From UBA11957 sp963603285 (lineage in GTDB: Bacteria; Bacillota; Clostridia; Lachnospirales; Lachnospiraceae), in contig CAVCMG010000009.1 in NCBI GenBank assembly GCA_963603285.1, positions 26,410 to 90,409 of the forward strand: 64,000 bases of DNA, in the 5' to 3' direction. The translations under genes were made by a program, and so were the position numbers. The notes under the pieces are model-generated. The model was not told the DNA's origin and searched no databases. It saw only the letters and a list, made by a program, of their open reading frames with translations. Every line of letters begins with the position of its first letter. Positions within the stretch are counted from its first letter, which is position 1. Below, one piece after another: positions 8,550 through 17,386 of the stretch.

Positions 8550-10560
8550 TTACGCCCGCAGACTCTGTGATCTTCCGGTAACGGAGGAGATGGTACAGCA
8601 GATGCGTGAAGTCTTTGCGGAAAACCCGTTGATGCAGGCAGCCCTGATGGATCCGACTGTAGCACAGAAGGAAAAGGAAGGCATCATCAACCGTCTGTTT
8701 CCGCAGGAATTTCGTGCATTCCTGGCAGATCTGGCAGCAAAGAACGGTATCGGTAAGATCGGTGAGATCTGCGATGAGTTTTTAAAGCTGCGGGACGAAA
8801 GAAATCAGAAAATCAAAGCTGTTCTGACCTGTGTACATGAACCGGCAGAGGAACAGCTTGAAAAGATCCGTAAGTTTATTAAAACCAAATATAACTGTAA
8901 TGAAGTGGAGATTGAGATTCAGAAGGATGATGCCCTGATCGGCGGTTTCAAACTGCAGGTAAAGGATCAGAATTATGACTGGAGCTTAAAAGGCCGTATG
9001 CAGGAAATGCAGCAGCATATGAGAACAAAAGCCCGTTCGCTGACTGCAGACGATAATTCTGACAAGGTTATCTCCGTATTAAAGGAAGAAATTTCCAACT
9101 TCAGTTTTGACAACAACAATCAGGAGAACGGTACGGTCATCCGTATCGGTGACGGTATTGCCACAGTCTATGGTATGAGCCATGCCATGTACGGCGAGGT
9201 TGTTGTTTTTGATACCGGTGTCAAGGGTATGGTACAGGATATCCGTGAGGACAGCATCGGCTGTATCCTGCTCGGTTCCGACAAAGGCGTTAAGGCCGGT
9301 ACCCGTGTAACCTGCACAGGCAGAAAAGCCGGTGTCCCGGTATCCCATGAGCTGCTTGGCCGTGTTGTTAATGCGCTGGGTGAGCCTATCGATGGTAAAG
9401 GAGATATGGAGGTCGAGGATTACCTGCCGATCGAAAGACCGGCGCCGGGTATTGCCGAGCGTAAATCCGTCAGCGTACCTATGGAGACCGGTATTCTGGC
9501 CATTGACTCCATGTTCCCGATCGGCCGTGGCCAGCGTGAGCTGATCATCGGTGACCGTCAGACCGGTAAGACAGCGATTGCTACCGATACGATCATCAAC
9601 CAGAAAGACAAGGATGTGATCTGTATCTATGTTGCCATCGGTCAGAAGGCATCTACGATCGCCAAGATTGTAAATACACTGACAAAGAACGGCGCTATGG
9701 ATTATACGATCCTCGTGGCTGCTACAGCCAGCGATCCGGCACCGTTACAGTATATCGCACCGTATTCCGGTACATCTATGGCTGAGTTCTTTATGAAACA
9801 GGGCAAGGATGTGCTGATCGTATACGATGACTTAAGCAAGCATGCTGTAGCTTACCGTGCACTGTCCCTTTTGCTGGAGCGTTCTCCGGGACGTGAGGCA
9901 TATCCGGGCGACGTATTCTATCTGCATTCCAGACTGCTGGAGCGTTCCTGCCGTCTGAATGACGAGAATGGCGGTGGCTCCATCACAGCTCTGCCGATCA
10001 TCGAGACCCAGGCAGGCGATGTATCCGCATACATTCCGACCAACGTTATTTCCATCACTGATGGTCAGATCTTCCTGGAGAGCGACCTGTTCTTCTCCGG
10101 TCAGCGTCCGGCCGTCAATGTCGGTCTGTCCGTATCCCGTGTAGGTGGTGCCGCACAGTCCAAGGCGATGAAGAAAGCCAGTGGTAGTATCCGTATCGAT
10201 CTGGCCCAGTACCGTGAGATGGCCGTATTTACCCAGTTCTCTTCCGATCTGGATGCAGCTACCAAGGAACAGCTGGATTATGGTACAGGTCTGATGGAGC
10301 TGTTAAAGCAGCCGCTTTGCCAGCCGCTGTCCATGCCAGAGCAGGTTATCACACTGGTAGCTGCTACCAATAAGGCATTCCTGGACGTTGAGGCAAAGAA
10401 GATCAAAGAGACACAGATGGGTCTTCTGAAATTTATCAAAGAAGACCATAACGAGATTATTGAAGAACTTGAAACCAGCAAGGTGCTCAGTGATGATCTG
10501 AAAGACGAGATCTTAAAGGCCACCGAGGAATATAAGAGCAAGGTGTTAAAGAATGGCTAG
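8533..10560 (+). CDS. atpA: Fused ATP synthase delta + alpha subunits
   Basis: One open frame encodes delta and alpha. Of three in-frame ATGs (8512, 8524, 8533) the last is best spaced (9 bases) from AGGAG at 8519-8523, giving 675 residues. Residues about 1-165 are delta/OSCP-like, ending in the typical C-terminal pattern DALIGGFKLQVKDQNYDWS. A short linker leads to a helix (NSDKVISVLKEEISNF) like the alpha N-terminal delta-docking helix, then the alpha body (GTVIRIGDGIATVYG, P-loop GDRQTGKTA, SVSRVGGAAQ). Known F1 heads have three alpha and one delta, so a fusion raises a stoichiometry problem. In-frame ATGs at 8998, 9007 and 9019 could give a free 513-520 residue alpha, but their ribosome binding sites are weak. 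Confidence 0.93.
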   Translation: MQKTSNYARRLCDLPVTEEMVQQMREVFAENPLMQAALMDPTVAQKEKEGIINRLFPQEFRAFLADLAAKNGIGKIGEICDEFLKLRDERNQKIKAVLTCVHEPAEEQLEKIRKFIKTKYNCNEVEIEIQKDDALIGGFKLQVKDQNYDWSLKGRMQEMQQHMRTKARSLTADDNSDKVISVLKEEISNFSFDNNNQENGTVIRIGDGIATVYGMSHAMYGEVVVFDTGVKGMVQDIREDSIGCILLGSDKGVKAGTRVTCTGRKAGVPVSHELLGRVVNALGEPIDGKGDMEVEDYLPIERPAPGIAERKSVSVPMETGILAIDSMFPIGRGQRELIIGDRQTGKTAIATDTIINQKDKDVICIYVAIGQKASTIAKIVNTLTKNGAMDYTILVAATASDPAPLQYIAPYSGTSMAEFFMKQGKDVLIVYDDLSKHAVAYRALSLLLERSPGREAYPGDVFYLHSRLLERSCRLNDENGGGSITALPIIETQAGDVSAYIPTNVISITDGQIFLESDLFFSGQRPAVNVGLSVSRVGGAAQSKAMKKASGSIRIDLAQYREMAVFTQFSSDLDAATKEQLDYGTGLMELLKQPLCQPLSMPEQVITLVAATNKAFLDVEAKKIKETQMGLLKFIKEDHNEIIEELETSKVLSDDLKDEILKATEEYKSKVLKNG

Positions 10561-11443
10561 TTCAAAGGAGATTCAGAACAGAATCAAGAGTATTAAGGAC
10601 ACCATGAAGATCACCAATGCCATGTATATGATCGCCTCCTCAAAGCTCAGAAAGGCCAAGAGCGAGGCGGACAAGACGGAGCCGTACTTCTTTGCGATCC
10701 GTCAGGCCATGGCTTCTATTGAAAAGAGTATCCCGTATGATCTGTCCCATATTTATCTGGGCCGCAAGAAGTCAGACAGTCTGAAACGTTATGGCTATCT
10801 GATCCTGACGGCGGACAAGGGTCTGTCGGGTGCATATAACCATAACATTGTCAAGCTGGTACAGCCGGAGCTCGACAAGCATCCGGAGCAGAACAATCTG
10901 TACGTTGCCGGTCGTATGGGCCGTCATTATTACCGAAAAACGGGTGCAAATGTTATGCACAATTTCCATTACATTGTACAGGAACCGTCCATGGACAGAG
11001 CCCGGTATATGACGCAGCGTGTGATCGACGACTACAAGGAGGGCAAGATCGACGAGCTGTACATCGTATACAGCCGCATGGTCACACCGATGGCGTGTGA
11101 GCCGGAGATCAAAAAGCTGCTTCCCATCGATGATGAGGGCTTTGCAGATGTACATGGCAACAAGTCGGTGGGTACACAGATCAGTCTGGTACCGACACCG
11201 GAGGCCGTACTTGACAGTGTAGTTCCGAACTATATTCATGGTGTTATCTATGGTGCTTTGGTTGAATCTTTCTGCAGTGAACAGAATTCCCGAATGATGG
11301 CCATGCAGTCCGCGACAAACAATGCCAAAGGAATGCTGCATGATCTGAATATTGAGTTTAACCGTATTCGTCAGGCAGCCATCACGCAGGAGATTACGGA
11401 AGTTATTGCCGGTGCCAAGGCACAGAAAAAGAAACAGGAGTAA
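10553..11443 (+). CDS. atpG: ATP synthase F1 subunit gamma
   Basis: The central rotor shaft, 296 residues. It begins with the classic IQNRIKSIKDTMKITNAM coiled coil and ends with a second long helix (NRIRQAAITQEITEVIAGAKA). It overlaps the end of the delta-alpha gene by 8 bases, so the two are coupled. Length and both terminal motifs match the family. Confidence 0.95.
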   Translation: MASSKEIQNRIKSIKDTMKITNAMYMIASSKLRKAKSEADKTEPYFFAIRQAMASIEKSIPYDLSHIYLGRKKSDSLKRYGYLILTADKGLSGAYNHNIVKLVQPELDKHPEQNNLYVAGRMGRHYYRKTGANVMHNFHYIVQEPSMDRARYMTQRVIDDYKEGKIDELYIVYSRMVTPMACEPEIKKLLPIDDEGFADVHGNKSVGTQISLVPTPEAVLDSVVPNYIHGVIYGALVESFCSEQNSRMMAMQSATNNAKGMLHDLNIEFNRIRQAAITQEITEVIAGAKAQKKKQE

Positions 11444-11448
11444 CAAGT

Positions 11449-12840
11449 ATGAACAAAGGTAGAATCGTGCAGGTCATGGGACCTGTAATCGACGTTGCAT
11501 TCGAAAACGGCGACCTGCCTATGATCAAAGATGCTCTGGAAGTTATGAATGGTAACAAAAAATGCGTTATGGAGGTTGCCCAGCATCTGGGTGACAACAA
11601 AGTGCGCTGTATCATGCTGGCTTCCAGTGAGGGTCTCCATAAGGATATGGAGGTCACAGCAACAGGAGCAGGTATCAAAGTGCCGGTCGGTCCGAAAACT
11701 CTGGGCCGTCTGTTTAACGTACTTGGTGAAACGATCGATAAAAAAGAAGAGATCACAGATTGTGAAAAATGGATCATCCACAGAGATCCGCCGTCCTTTG
11801 AAGAGCAGAGCCCGGTCGTTGAGATCCTGGAAACAGGTATCAAGGTTATCGACCTTCTGGCTCCGTATGCCAAGGGTGGTAAGATCGGTCTGTTCGGTGG
11901 TGCCGGTGTAGGTAAGACCGTACTGATCCAGGAACTGATCCAGAATATCGCTACAGAGCATGGTGGCTACTCCATCTTCACCGGTGTCGGTGAGCGTTCC
12001 CGTGAGGGTAATGACCTCTGGACCGAGATGGGCGAGTCCGGTGTTCTGCAGAAGACCGCGTTAGTGTTTGGTCAGATGAACGAGCCGCCGGGAGCCCGTA
12101 TGCGTGTAGCGGAAACGGGTCTGACGATGGCAGAGTACTTCCGTGACCGTGAGCATCAGGATGTATTGTTGTTTATTGATAATATTTTCCGTTTCGTACA
12201 GGCCGGTTCCGAGGTATCCGCGCTGCTGGGCCGTATGCCTTCAGCCGTAGGTTACCAGCCGACACTGGCTACAGAAATGGGTGAGCTGCAGGAACGTATC
12301 GCTTCTACAGATAAGGGATCTGTTACATCCGTACAGGCCGTGTATGTACCGGCCGATGACCTGACAGACCCGGCTCCGGCCACAACCTTCGCCCATCTGG
12401 ATGCCACCACCGTACTGTCCCGTAAGATCGTAGAGCAGGGTATTTATCCGGCTGTAGATCCGCTGGAATCCAACTCCCGTATTCTGGAACCGGATGTGGT
12501 CGGTGAGGAGCATTATGAGGTTGCCCGCTGTGTACAGGAGTACCTGCAGAAGTACAAAGAGCTGCAGGATATCATCGCTATCCTGGGTATGGAGGAGCTG
12601 TCCGATGAAGATAAGCAGGTCGTATTCCGTGCCCGTAAGATCCAGCGTTTCCTGTCCCAGCCGTTCCATGTGGCTGAGAACTTCACCGGCGTTAAGGGCG
12701 AGTATGTACCGTTGAAAGAGACCATCCGTGGATTTAAGATGATCCTTTCCGGTGAGATGGACGAATATCCGGAGGCTGCCTTCTTCAATGTCGGTACGAT
12801 CGATCAGGTAATCGAAAAGGCAAAGACGATGCAGGAGTAA
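11449..12840 (+). CDS. atpD: ATP synthase F1 subunit beta
   Basis: Catalytic subunit, 463 residues, with the P-loop GGAGVGKTVL near residue 149, GVGERSREGNDLW, and the beta signature PAVDPLESNSR. The start lies 5 bases after the atpG stop. It forms the alpha3beta3 head with the alpha part of the fused protein. Confidence 0.97.
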   Translation: MNKGRIVQVMGPVIDVAFENGDLPMIKDALEVMNGNKKCVMEVAQHLGDNKVRCIMLASSEGLHKDMEVTATGAGIKVPVGPKTLGRLFNVLGETIDKKEEITDCEKWIIHRDPPSFEEQSPVVEILETGIKVIDLLAPYAKGGKIGLFGGAGVGKTVLIQELIQNIATEHGGYSIFTGVGERSREGNDLWTEMGESGVLQKTALVFGQMNEPPGARMRVAETGLTMAEYFRDREHQDVLLFIDNIFRFVQAGSEVSALLGRMPSAVGYQPTLATEMGELQERIASTDKGSVTSVQAVYVPADDLTDPAPATTFAHLDATTVLSRKIVEQGIYPAVDPLESNSRILEPDVVGEEHYEVARCVQEYLQKYKELQDIIAILGMEELSDEDKQVVFRARKIQRFLSQPFHVAENFTGVKGEYVPLKETIRGFKMILSGEMDEYPEAAFFNVGTIDQVIEKAKTMQE

Positions 12841-12852
12841 GGGAGGATTTTC

Positions 12853-13278
12853 ATGAAAGAGTTTCAGTGTAAAATTGCTTCCAGTGATAAGGTTTTCTAC
12901 GATGGTCCGTGTGTATCGCTGGTGATCCCGGCGTGGGATGGTGAGTTTGCCTTCCTGGCCAACCATCAGGACTGCGTTGCGGCCGTATCTTATGGTGTCC
13001 TCAGACTGAAAAAGCCGGACGGCGAGGTAGTGCTTGGCGCTACCGGCCTTGGTTTCGTACGGTTTGAGAAAAATGAGGCGCTGGTGTTGCTGGATACGAT
13101 CGAGCGACCGGAGGATATCGACGAAGTCAGAGCCCGCCGTGCCAAAGAGGCAGCGGAAGAGGAGCTCAAAGAGGCCAGAAGCCAGGAGGAGTACAACGCT
13201 TCCCAGGCTGCCCTGTCGAGAGCCCTGTACCGCTTAAGCGCTCGTGGAAAATATATTCACGACGACAGAATCCGATAA
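12853..13278 (+). CDS. atpC: ATP synthase F1 subunit epsilon
   Basis: A 141-residue protein with the N-terminal beta-sandwich (FQCKIASSDKVFYDGPC, and IPAWDGEFAFLANH) and a C-terminal helical hairpin rich in Arg/Lys/Glu that can act as a brake on rotation. GGGAGG lies before the ATG. It is the last atp gene, followed by a terminator. Confidence 0.94.
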   Translation: MKEFQCKIASSDKVFYDGPCVSLVIPAWDGEFAFLANHQDCVAAVSYGVLRLKKPDGEVVLGATGLGFVRFEKNEALVLLDTIERPEDIDEVRARRAKEAAEEELKEARSQEEYNASQAALSRALYRLSARGKYIHDDRIR

Positions 13279-13288
13279 TACAAATACG

Positions 13289-13328
13289 ATACCGCTTCAT
13301 GGGCGTGAGCCTGTGGGGCGGTATTTTT
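13289..13328 (+). terminator. Terminator of the atp operon
   Basis: Stem ATACCGC (13289-13295) with GCGGTAT (13318-13324), then a T run. Confidence 0.8.
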
Positions 13329-13362
13329 GAATCAAAATAAGATTATAAAAATAGAAATTTTG

Positions 13363-13391
13363 TTGACGGTAAAAATATTATCTGTTATAAT
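13363..13391 (+). promoter_or_regulatory. Predicted promoter of the nuclease-like gene
   Basis: TTGACG (13363-13368), a 17-base spacer and a perfect TATAAT (13386-13391). The leader to the start codon is about 150 bases and contains a small GACC/GGTC hairpin near 13420. Confidence 0.7.
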
Positions 13392-13543
13392 AAAAATACA
13401 TATCTGGGAAAGTTCTTAAGACCAGTCGGTCGCTGATCCCCATATGAAAACAGCAAAGTAAAGTTGGAACGTATTTTCTGGAAAATAAAGATCGTGTTTT
13501 AGGGATAGTCGGATCGTACTGACTTTACGGAAGGGACATCTCC

Positions 13544-14461
13544 ATGAAGAAAGTAAGGGATAAGAAAAATAACACAGAAAATCCGGACATTGTCTTTTCT
13601 GGTGTAACAGAATTAGAACGAAAACAGTGGCATGGTCCATATTTTGGATCCATGCGTCTGGAACTTATGCAAAATCGGGAGGGATGTGTATATGAGGGGG
13701 AGTATTTATTGAATACAAAGCCGTTGCAGATTGATATGCTTGCCCGGATAAGTGGTGAAGGTACATGGATACTGGATGAGATTACCAAAGGATTTCGAAA
13801 GCATAATATCATTGAATTTAAGTCACCGGACGATGAACTGAATTTAGATGTGTTTTATAAAACATTGGCATATGGATGCCTGTATAAAGCACAGGAAAGT
13901 CGCGTTGACGAAATTCCACGGACAGAAATTTCCATTACTATGATACGTGAAAGAAAGCCGGAGAAGTTATTAAAGGAACTGGAAACAATGTATGATGTAG
14001 TAGAATGTACGCCTGGAATATATCGGATTGGAATGGATAGGCTGTTGTTTCCGGTACAGATTCTGGTATTGCGTGAAATGGAATGGAGGCAGCATATCTG
14101 GATAACGGCATTACAACGGCAAATATCACTGGAACATGCAAAAGTACTTGTACTGGAAATGAAAAAGCTGGAATATCCGGATGCAAAAGAATGGGCAGAT
14201 TCTGTGTTACAGCTGGCAATGGCAAATAATAAAAATGTGTTTGAAAAATTGAAGGAGGAACGATTTATGTGTCAAGCGCTAAGAGAATTGATGGCAGATG
14301 AGATTCATGAAGAATTATACAAGGCAGAGGAACGTGGTGCTAAAAGTCTGGGAGATATTATCCGACGTTTGCTGCATGGAGAAGATGAGAATACCATCCG
14401 TAAATCCGGGGTTAATGAGGAACTTCTTAAAATGGCAGTTGCTGTATTGCAGAAGCAGTAA
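13544..14461 (+). CDS. PD-(D/E)XK nuclease-like protein (Rpn/transposase-nuclease-like)
   Basis: A 305-residue protein. Residues about 64-110 carry a D...EFK pattern (QIDMLARI, then NIIEFKSPDDELN followed by YKTLAYGCLYK), the arrangement of a PD-(D/E)XK nuclease core. The C-terminal region is helical and charged. Similar proteins are abundant in Lachnospiraceae and often mislabelled. GGAAGGG sits 8-9 bases before the ATG, and a strong promoter lies upstream. The base composition is more AT-rich than the atp genes, which may mean separate ancestry. Its biological role is unknown. Confidence 0.6.
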   Translation: MKKVRDKKNNTENPDIVFSGVTELERKQWHGPYFGSMRLELMQNREGCVYEGEYLLNTKPLQIDMLARISGEGTWILDEITKGFRKHNIIEFKSPDDELNLDVFYKTLAYGCLYKAQESRVDEIPRTEISITMIRERKPEKLLKELETMYDVVECTPGIYRIGMDRLLFPVQILVLREMEWRQHIWITALQRQISLEHAKVLVLEMKKLEYPDAKEWADSVLQLAMANNKNVFEKLKEERFMCQALRELMADEIHEELYKAEERGAKSLGDIIRRLLHGEDENTIRKSGVNEELLKMAVAVLQKQ

Positions 14462-14587
14462 ATGGTTAATGTACAGTCTGTCCTGCGGTCTTGCTTATTT
14501 TGATAAAGTTTTTATGCTTTTTTCAGGATATGGTCATTTTTTTGTGGTATCTTATATAGAAATCACAGAAAAAGGAGTGATATTTCC

Positions 14588-15283
14588 ATGGGATATTATT
14601 ATGGCTTTGATTGGACGTATGGACTGGTGCTGCTGGCGATGGCGATTTCACTGATCGTGCAGTTTGGTATGAAGAATACGTTTTCTACCTACAGCAGGAT
14701 ACCGTCGCAGCGGGGATTAAGAGGCTGGGAAGCGGCCAGAATGATCCTTGACGGTGAAGGATTGTATCAGGTGCAGGTACAGCATATCGCCGGTTCGCTG
14801 ACGGATCATTACGATCCGCGGACAAAGACGGTGAATCTTTCGGATGCGAGCTACAACAGTACTTCGCTGGCAGCGCTTGGTGTGGCGGCACACGAGTGTG
14901 GACACGCTTTGCAGGACGCAAAGGGCTATGCGCCGTTACAGATCCGCAGTGCGCTGGTACCGGTGGCCAATTTTGGATCGAGTCTGTCCTGGCCGCTGTT
15001 TCTGGCGGGGCTGTTCCTGTCCATACGGCCACTTCTGACGGCTGGAATCGTGCTGTTTTGCGGGGCGCTGCTGTTTCAGATTGTGACGTTGCCGGTGGAG
15101 TTTAATGCTTCGAGACGGGCGTTACAGAAGCTGTCAGAGAATCGTATGCTGTATGAGGATGAGGTACGGGGAAGTAAGAAGGTGCTGCGGGCGGCGGCGA
15201 TGACGTATGTGGCGGCGGTGATTTCTTCACTGTTGCAGCTGCTTAGATTGCTGTTGCTTTCACAGAATCGGAGACGGGACTGA
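14588..15283 (+). CDS. YugP-like membrane zinc metallopeptidase
   Basis: A 231-residue membrane protein with the zinc motif HECGHALQ near residue 102 and PVEFNASRRAL near 174, the two hallmarks of this family. Membrane helices flank the motif (residues 5-22, about 130-165 and a C-terminal one). AAAGGAG precedes the ATG. The family is widespread in Firmicutes; substrates are not established. It ends opposite the convergent mntP gene. Confidence 0.9.
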   Translation: MGYYYGFDWTYGLVLLAMAISLIVQFGMKNTFSTYSRIPSQRGLRGWEAARMILDGEGLYQVQVQHIAGSLTDHYDPRTKTVNLSDASYNSTSLAALGVAAHECGHALQDAKGYAPLQIRSALVPVANFGSSLSWPLFLAGLFLSIRPLLTAGIVLFCGALLFQIVTLPVEFNASRRALQKLSENRMLYEDEVRGSKKVLRAAAMTYVAAVISSLLQLLRLLLLSQNRRRD

Positions 15284-15300
15284 TTTTTTTCAGACGGACG

Positions 15301-15388
15301 ACAGGTGGAGGAGATATAATGTTCACACGGAAAATCGCAAAGCGTTTTTAAGCGTTTTCCGTGTGAACATTATATCTCCTCCATCTGT
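15301..15388. repeat. Long inverted repeat between convergent genes
   Basis: Arms of 34 bases (15301-15334 and 15355-15388) with a single mismatch and a 20-base loop. Each arm contains GGAGGAGATATAATG, that is a ribosome-binding-site-like sequence plus ATG on both strands, which is unusual for a terminator. It may act as a bidirectional terminator for the metallopeptidase and mntP genes, or be a mobile hairpin remnant. Confidence 0.85.
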
Positions 15389-15395
15389 CTGAGTT

Positions 15396-15980
15396 TTAAA
15401 AGAAAACACCTTTAATGAAAATCTCAAGTCCGATGGCGATAAGGATAACGCCGCCGAGGATCTGGGATTTGCTGGCGAGGCGGGTACCGAAGGCTTTGCC
15501 TATTTTTACGCCGGCGATGCAGATAAAGAAGGTTACGACAGCGATGATGATGGAACAGACAAGTGCCATGATCAGGCCGTAATCGGCGATGGTAAAGCCG
15601 ACGGACAGGGCATCGATGGATGTAGCCACGCCCTGAATAAAGAGGGCAAAATGACCGACACCTGCTTTTTCCTCTTCCTCATCGCCGCGGATGCCCTCGA
15701 TCAGCATTTTGCCGCCGATATATAAAAGCAGGATCAGGGCGATCCAGGGAATACATTTTTCAAAGGCATTGAAATACTGCACGATCGTATGGACACAGAG
15801 CCATCCGATCATAGGCATCAGAAACTGAAAGCCGCCGAATACGCCGGACATTGCCGCCATCCGGCTACGTTTCATATGGGGCTCATTCAGACCGTTGGCC
15901 ATGGAGACTGAAAAAGCATCCATCGCCAGGCCGACGCCCAGCAGCACACTGTTGACAAAAAACATAAAATTCCAGGTCAT
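15396..15980 (-). CDS. mntP: Manganese efflux pump MntP
   Basis: A 194-residue protein with six membrane segments and two conserved aspartates in the family pattern (LAMDAFSVSMANG near the N-terminus and SIDALSVGFTIADYG in the second half). The ATG at 15980 is preferred over 15986 because it lies about 9 bases from GGAGG. It is controlled by the manganese riboswitch directly upstream, which strongly supports Mn2+ as substrate. Confidence 0.93.
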   Translation of the reverse strand: MTWNFMFFVNSVLLGVGLAMDAFSVSMANGLNEPHMKRSRMAAMSGVFGGFQFLMPMIGWLCVHTIVQYFNAFEKCIPWIALILLLYIGGKMLIEGIRGDEEEEKAGVGHFALFIQGVATSIDALSVGFTIADYGLIMALVCSIIIAVVTFFICIAGVKIGKAFGTRLASKSQILGGVILIAIGLEIFIKGVFF

Positions 15981-16021
15981 GTACATATTCCTCCGTTGGT
16001 AAGATCAATGGGTGACAGGGC

Positions 16022-16170
16022 AAAAAAAGACTCATGTATAACAAAACGGCTGTACCCAAAAGGCACGGCTGCTTTGCTATACATGAGTCTCGCAATTTAA
16101 AACAAGCCAGACTGCAAAGCAGTCAGTATGTTGACTTGTTACGTTAAAAAAACGCTTGCTACTCCCTCAT
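16022..16170 (-). promoter_or_regulatory. yybP-ykoY manganese riboswitch upstream of mntP
   Basis: Read on the reverse strand, the leader holds the conserved GGGAGUAGC, then GUCAACAUACUG, a hairpin, and GCGAGACUCAU. Aptamer closing stem P1 pairs AUGAG (16166-16170) with CUCAU (16083-16087). The same CUCAU lies inside a terminator stem GACUCAUGUAUA/UAUACAUGAGUC (16078-16089 with 16029-16040) that ends in seven Us (16022-16028). P1 and the terminator exclude each other, so Mn2+ binding should block termination and switch mntP on. Confidence 0.88.
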
Positions 16171-16189
16171 GGGGATCACAGTTCTCGTA

Positions 16190-16218
16190 GAGTACCATGC
16201 CACTATGGGAGTAGTCAA
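16190..16218 (-). promoter_or_regulatory. Possible promoter of the mntP riboswitch transcript
   Basis: Reverse-strand TTGACT (16213-16218) with a weak -10 near TACTCT after about 18 bases. The -10 match is poor, so this is tentative. Confidence 0.35.
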
Positions 16219-16328
16219 GCCTAACCGTACATGGATCGAAAAAAATATAAGGGAAGATGTAAAACAGACGGAAAAATTGCAGATATAACGGGAAAAGCGC
16301 CGGCGAAAGCCGTCGGGGGATAAAAAAC

Positions 16329-16357
16329 TTGCTGATCCAAAATGCCTGTGGTAGTAT
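16329..16357 (+). promoter_or_regulatory. Predicted promoter of trmB
   Basis: TTGCTG (16329-16334), a 17-base spacer, TAGTAT (16352-16357); about 53 bases before the trmB start. Confidence 0.5.
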
Positions 16358-16410
16358 GGGGATACTGTATATCGAAAAAAATAACATGTTAAAGATAAGG
16401 AAGTATATGT

Positions 16411-17049
16411 ATGAGACTCAGAAATATAAAAGGTGCCCGCGAAGCCATTGATGAAAGCCCCTATGTGATCCTTGACCCGGAAAATTACAAAGGCCGCTGG
16501 ACCGAAGTATTTGGAAACGACCACTCCTTACGTCTGGAGGTCGGCATGGGCAAAGGGCAGTTTATCATGGAGCTGGCCCGCCAGAATCCGGAGATCAATT
16601 ATATCGGTATCGAAATGTATTCCAGCGTTCTGATCCGCGCCCTGCAGAAAATGGCCGAAGAAGAACTGCCGAACTTAAAATTCCTGCGCATCGATGCCCG
16701 CACCCTGCCGGAATGTTTTGCCAAAGATGAAGTAGACCGCATCTACCTGAACTTTTCTGACCCGTGGCCCAAGGACCGTCATGCCAAAAGACGCCTGACC
16801 TCCCGCCAGTTTCTGGCCCGCTACAACGAAATTCTGAAACCCGACGGTGTGATCGAATTCAAGACTGATAACCGCCCCCTCTTCGACTTCTCCCTCGAAG
16901 AAGTCAAAGAAGCCGGCTGGCAGCTCCTTCTGTGCACCTTTGACCTGCATCACGAAGAAGAACTCATGAAAGACAACATCATGACCGAATACGAAGCCAA
17001 ATTCTCCGCCCAAGGCAACCCGATCCACAAAATGATCATCTGCCGCTAA
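16411..17049 (+). CDS. trmB: tRNA (guanine-N7-)-methyltransferase
   Basis: A 212-residue SAM-dependent enzyme that methylates G46 of tRNAs. Visible motifs are LEVGMGKGQF (SAM loop, near residue 46), NYIGIEMYS, and NFSDPWPKDRHAKRRL (catalytic/tRNA-binding, near 112), then the EFKTDN signature. AAGGAAG precedes the ATG. It is transcribed away from mntP. Confidence 0.95.
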   Translation: MRLRNIKGAREAIDESPYVILDPENYKGRWTEVFGNDHSLRLEVGMGKGQFIMELARQNPEINYIGIEMYSSVLIRALQKMAEEELPNLKFLRIDARTLPECFAKDEVDRIYLNFSDPWPKDRHAKRRLTSRQFLARYNEILKPDGVIEFKTDNRPLFDFSLEEVKEAGWQLLLCTFDLHHEEELMKDNIMTEYEAKFSAQGNPIHKMIICR

Positions 17050-17206
17050 AGCATCCCGGGCAGCCGTCCGCAAAGCACAGCAACGGCCATGACCGTCGCA
17101 GCCGCTAAAAAAAGCCAAAACCTGAGAAAAAAGCTTTTCCCAGACCGGTAACTTCCCGGCACTGCCCGAATATGCTAAAGTAAGAACAGGAAAAGAAAGC
17201 CCCGAC

Positions 17207-17386
17207 ATGAACCGCAAACAAAAAGCCCGGCTGTCCGCCTGTTTTTGCAAAAACCCCCGTTTCGACCGAAATCTCCTGCTTTTATACCGCCAGCTCTGCT
17301 GTATAAAAAGCCAGATTTGCAAAGATTGCAGGTGCTCCGACAGAAAATCACAAAAAAAAATAAAAAAAAATCAATTTAGGGGTTGA
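17207..17386 (+). CDS. Doubtful small Cys-rich ORF
   Basis: A 59-residue frame that starts ATG about 12 bases after AGGAAAAG. It encodes seven cysteines, with patterns CFC, CC and CKDCRC, and a Lys-rich tail. The frame runs into the tRNA promoter (its stop lies inside the -35 element), which speaks against a conserved gene. It is not a family I recognise, and it may be chance. Confidence 0.2.
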   Translation: MNRKQKARLSACFCKNPRFDRNLLLLYRQLCCIKSQICKDCRCSDRKSQKKIKKNQFRG

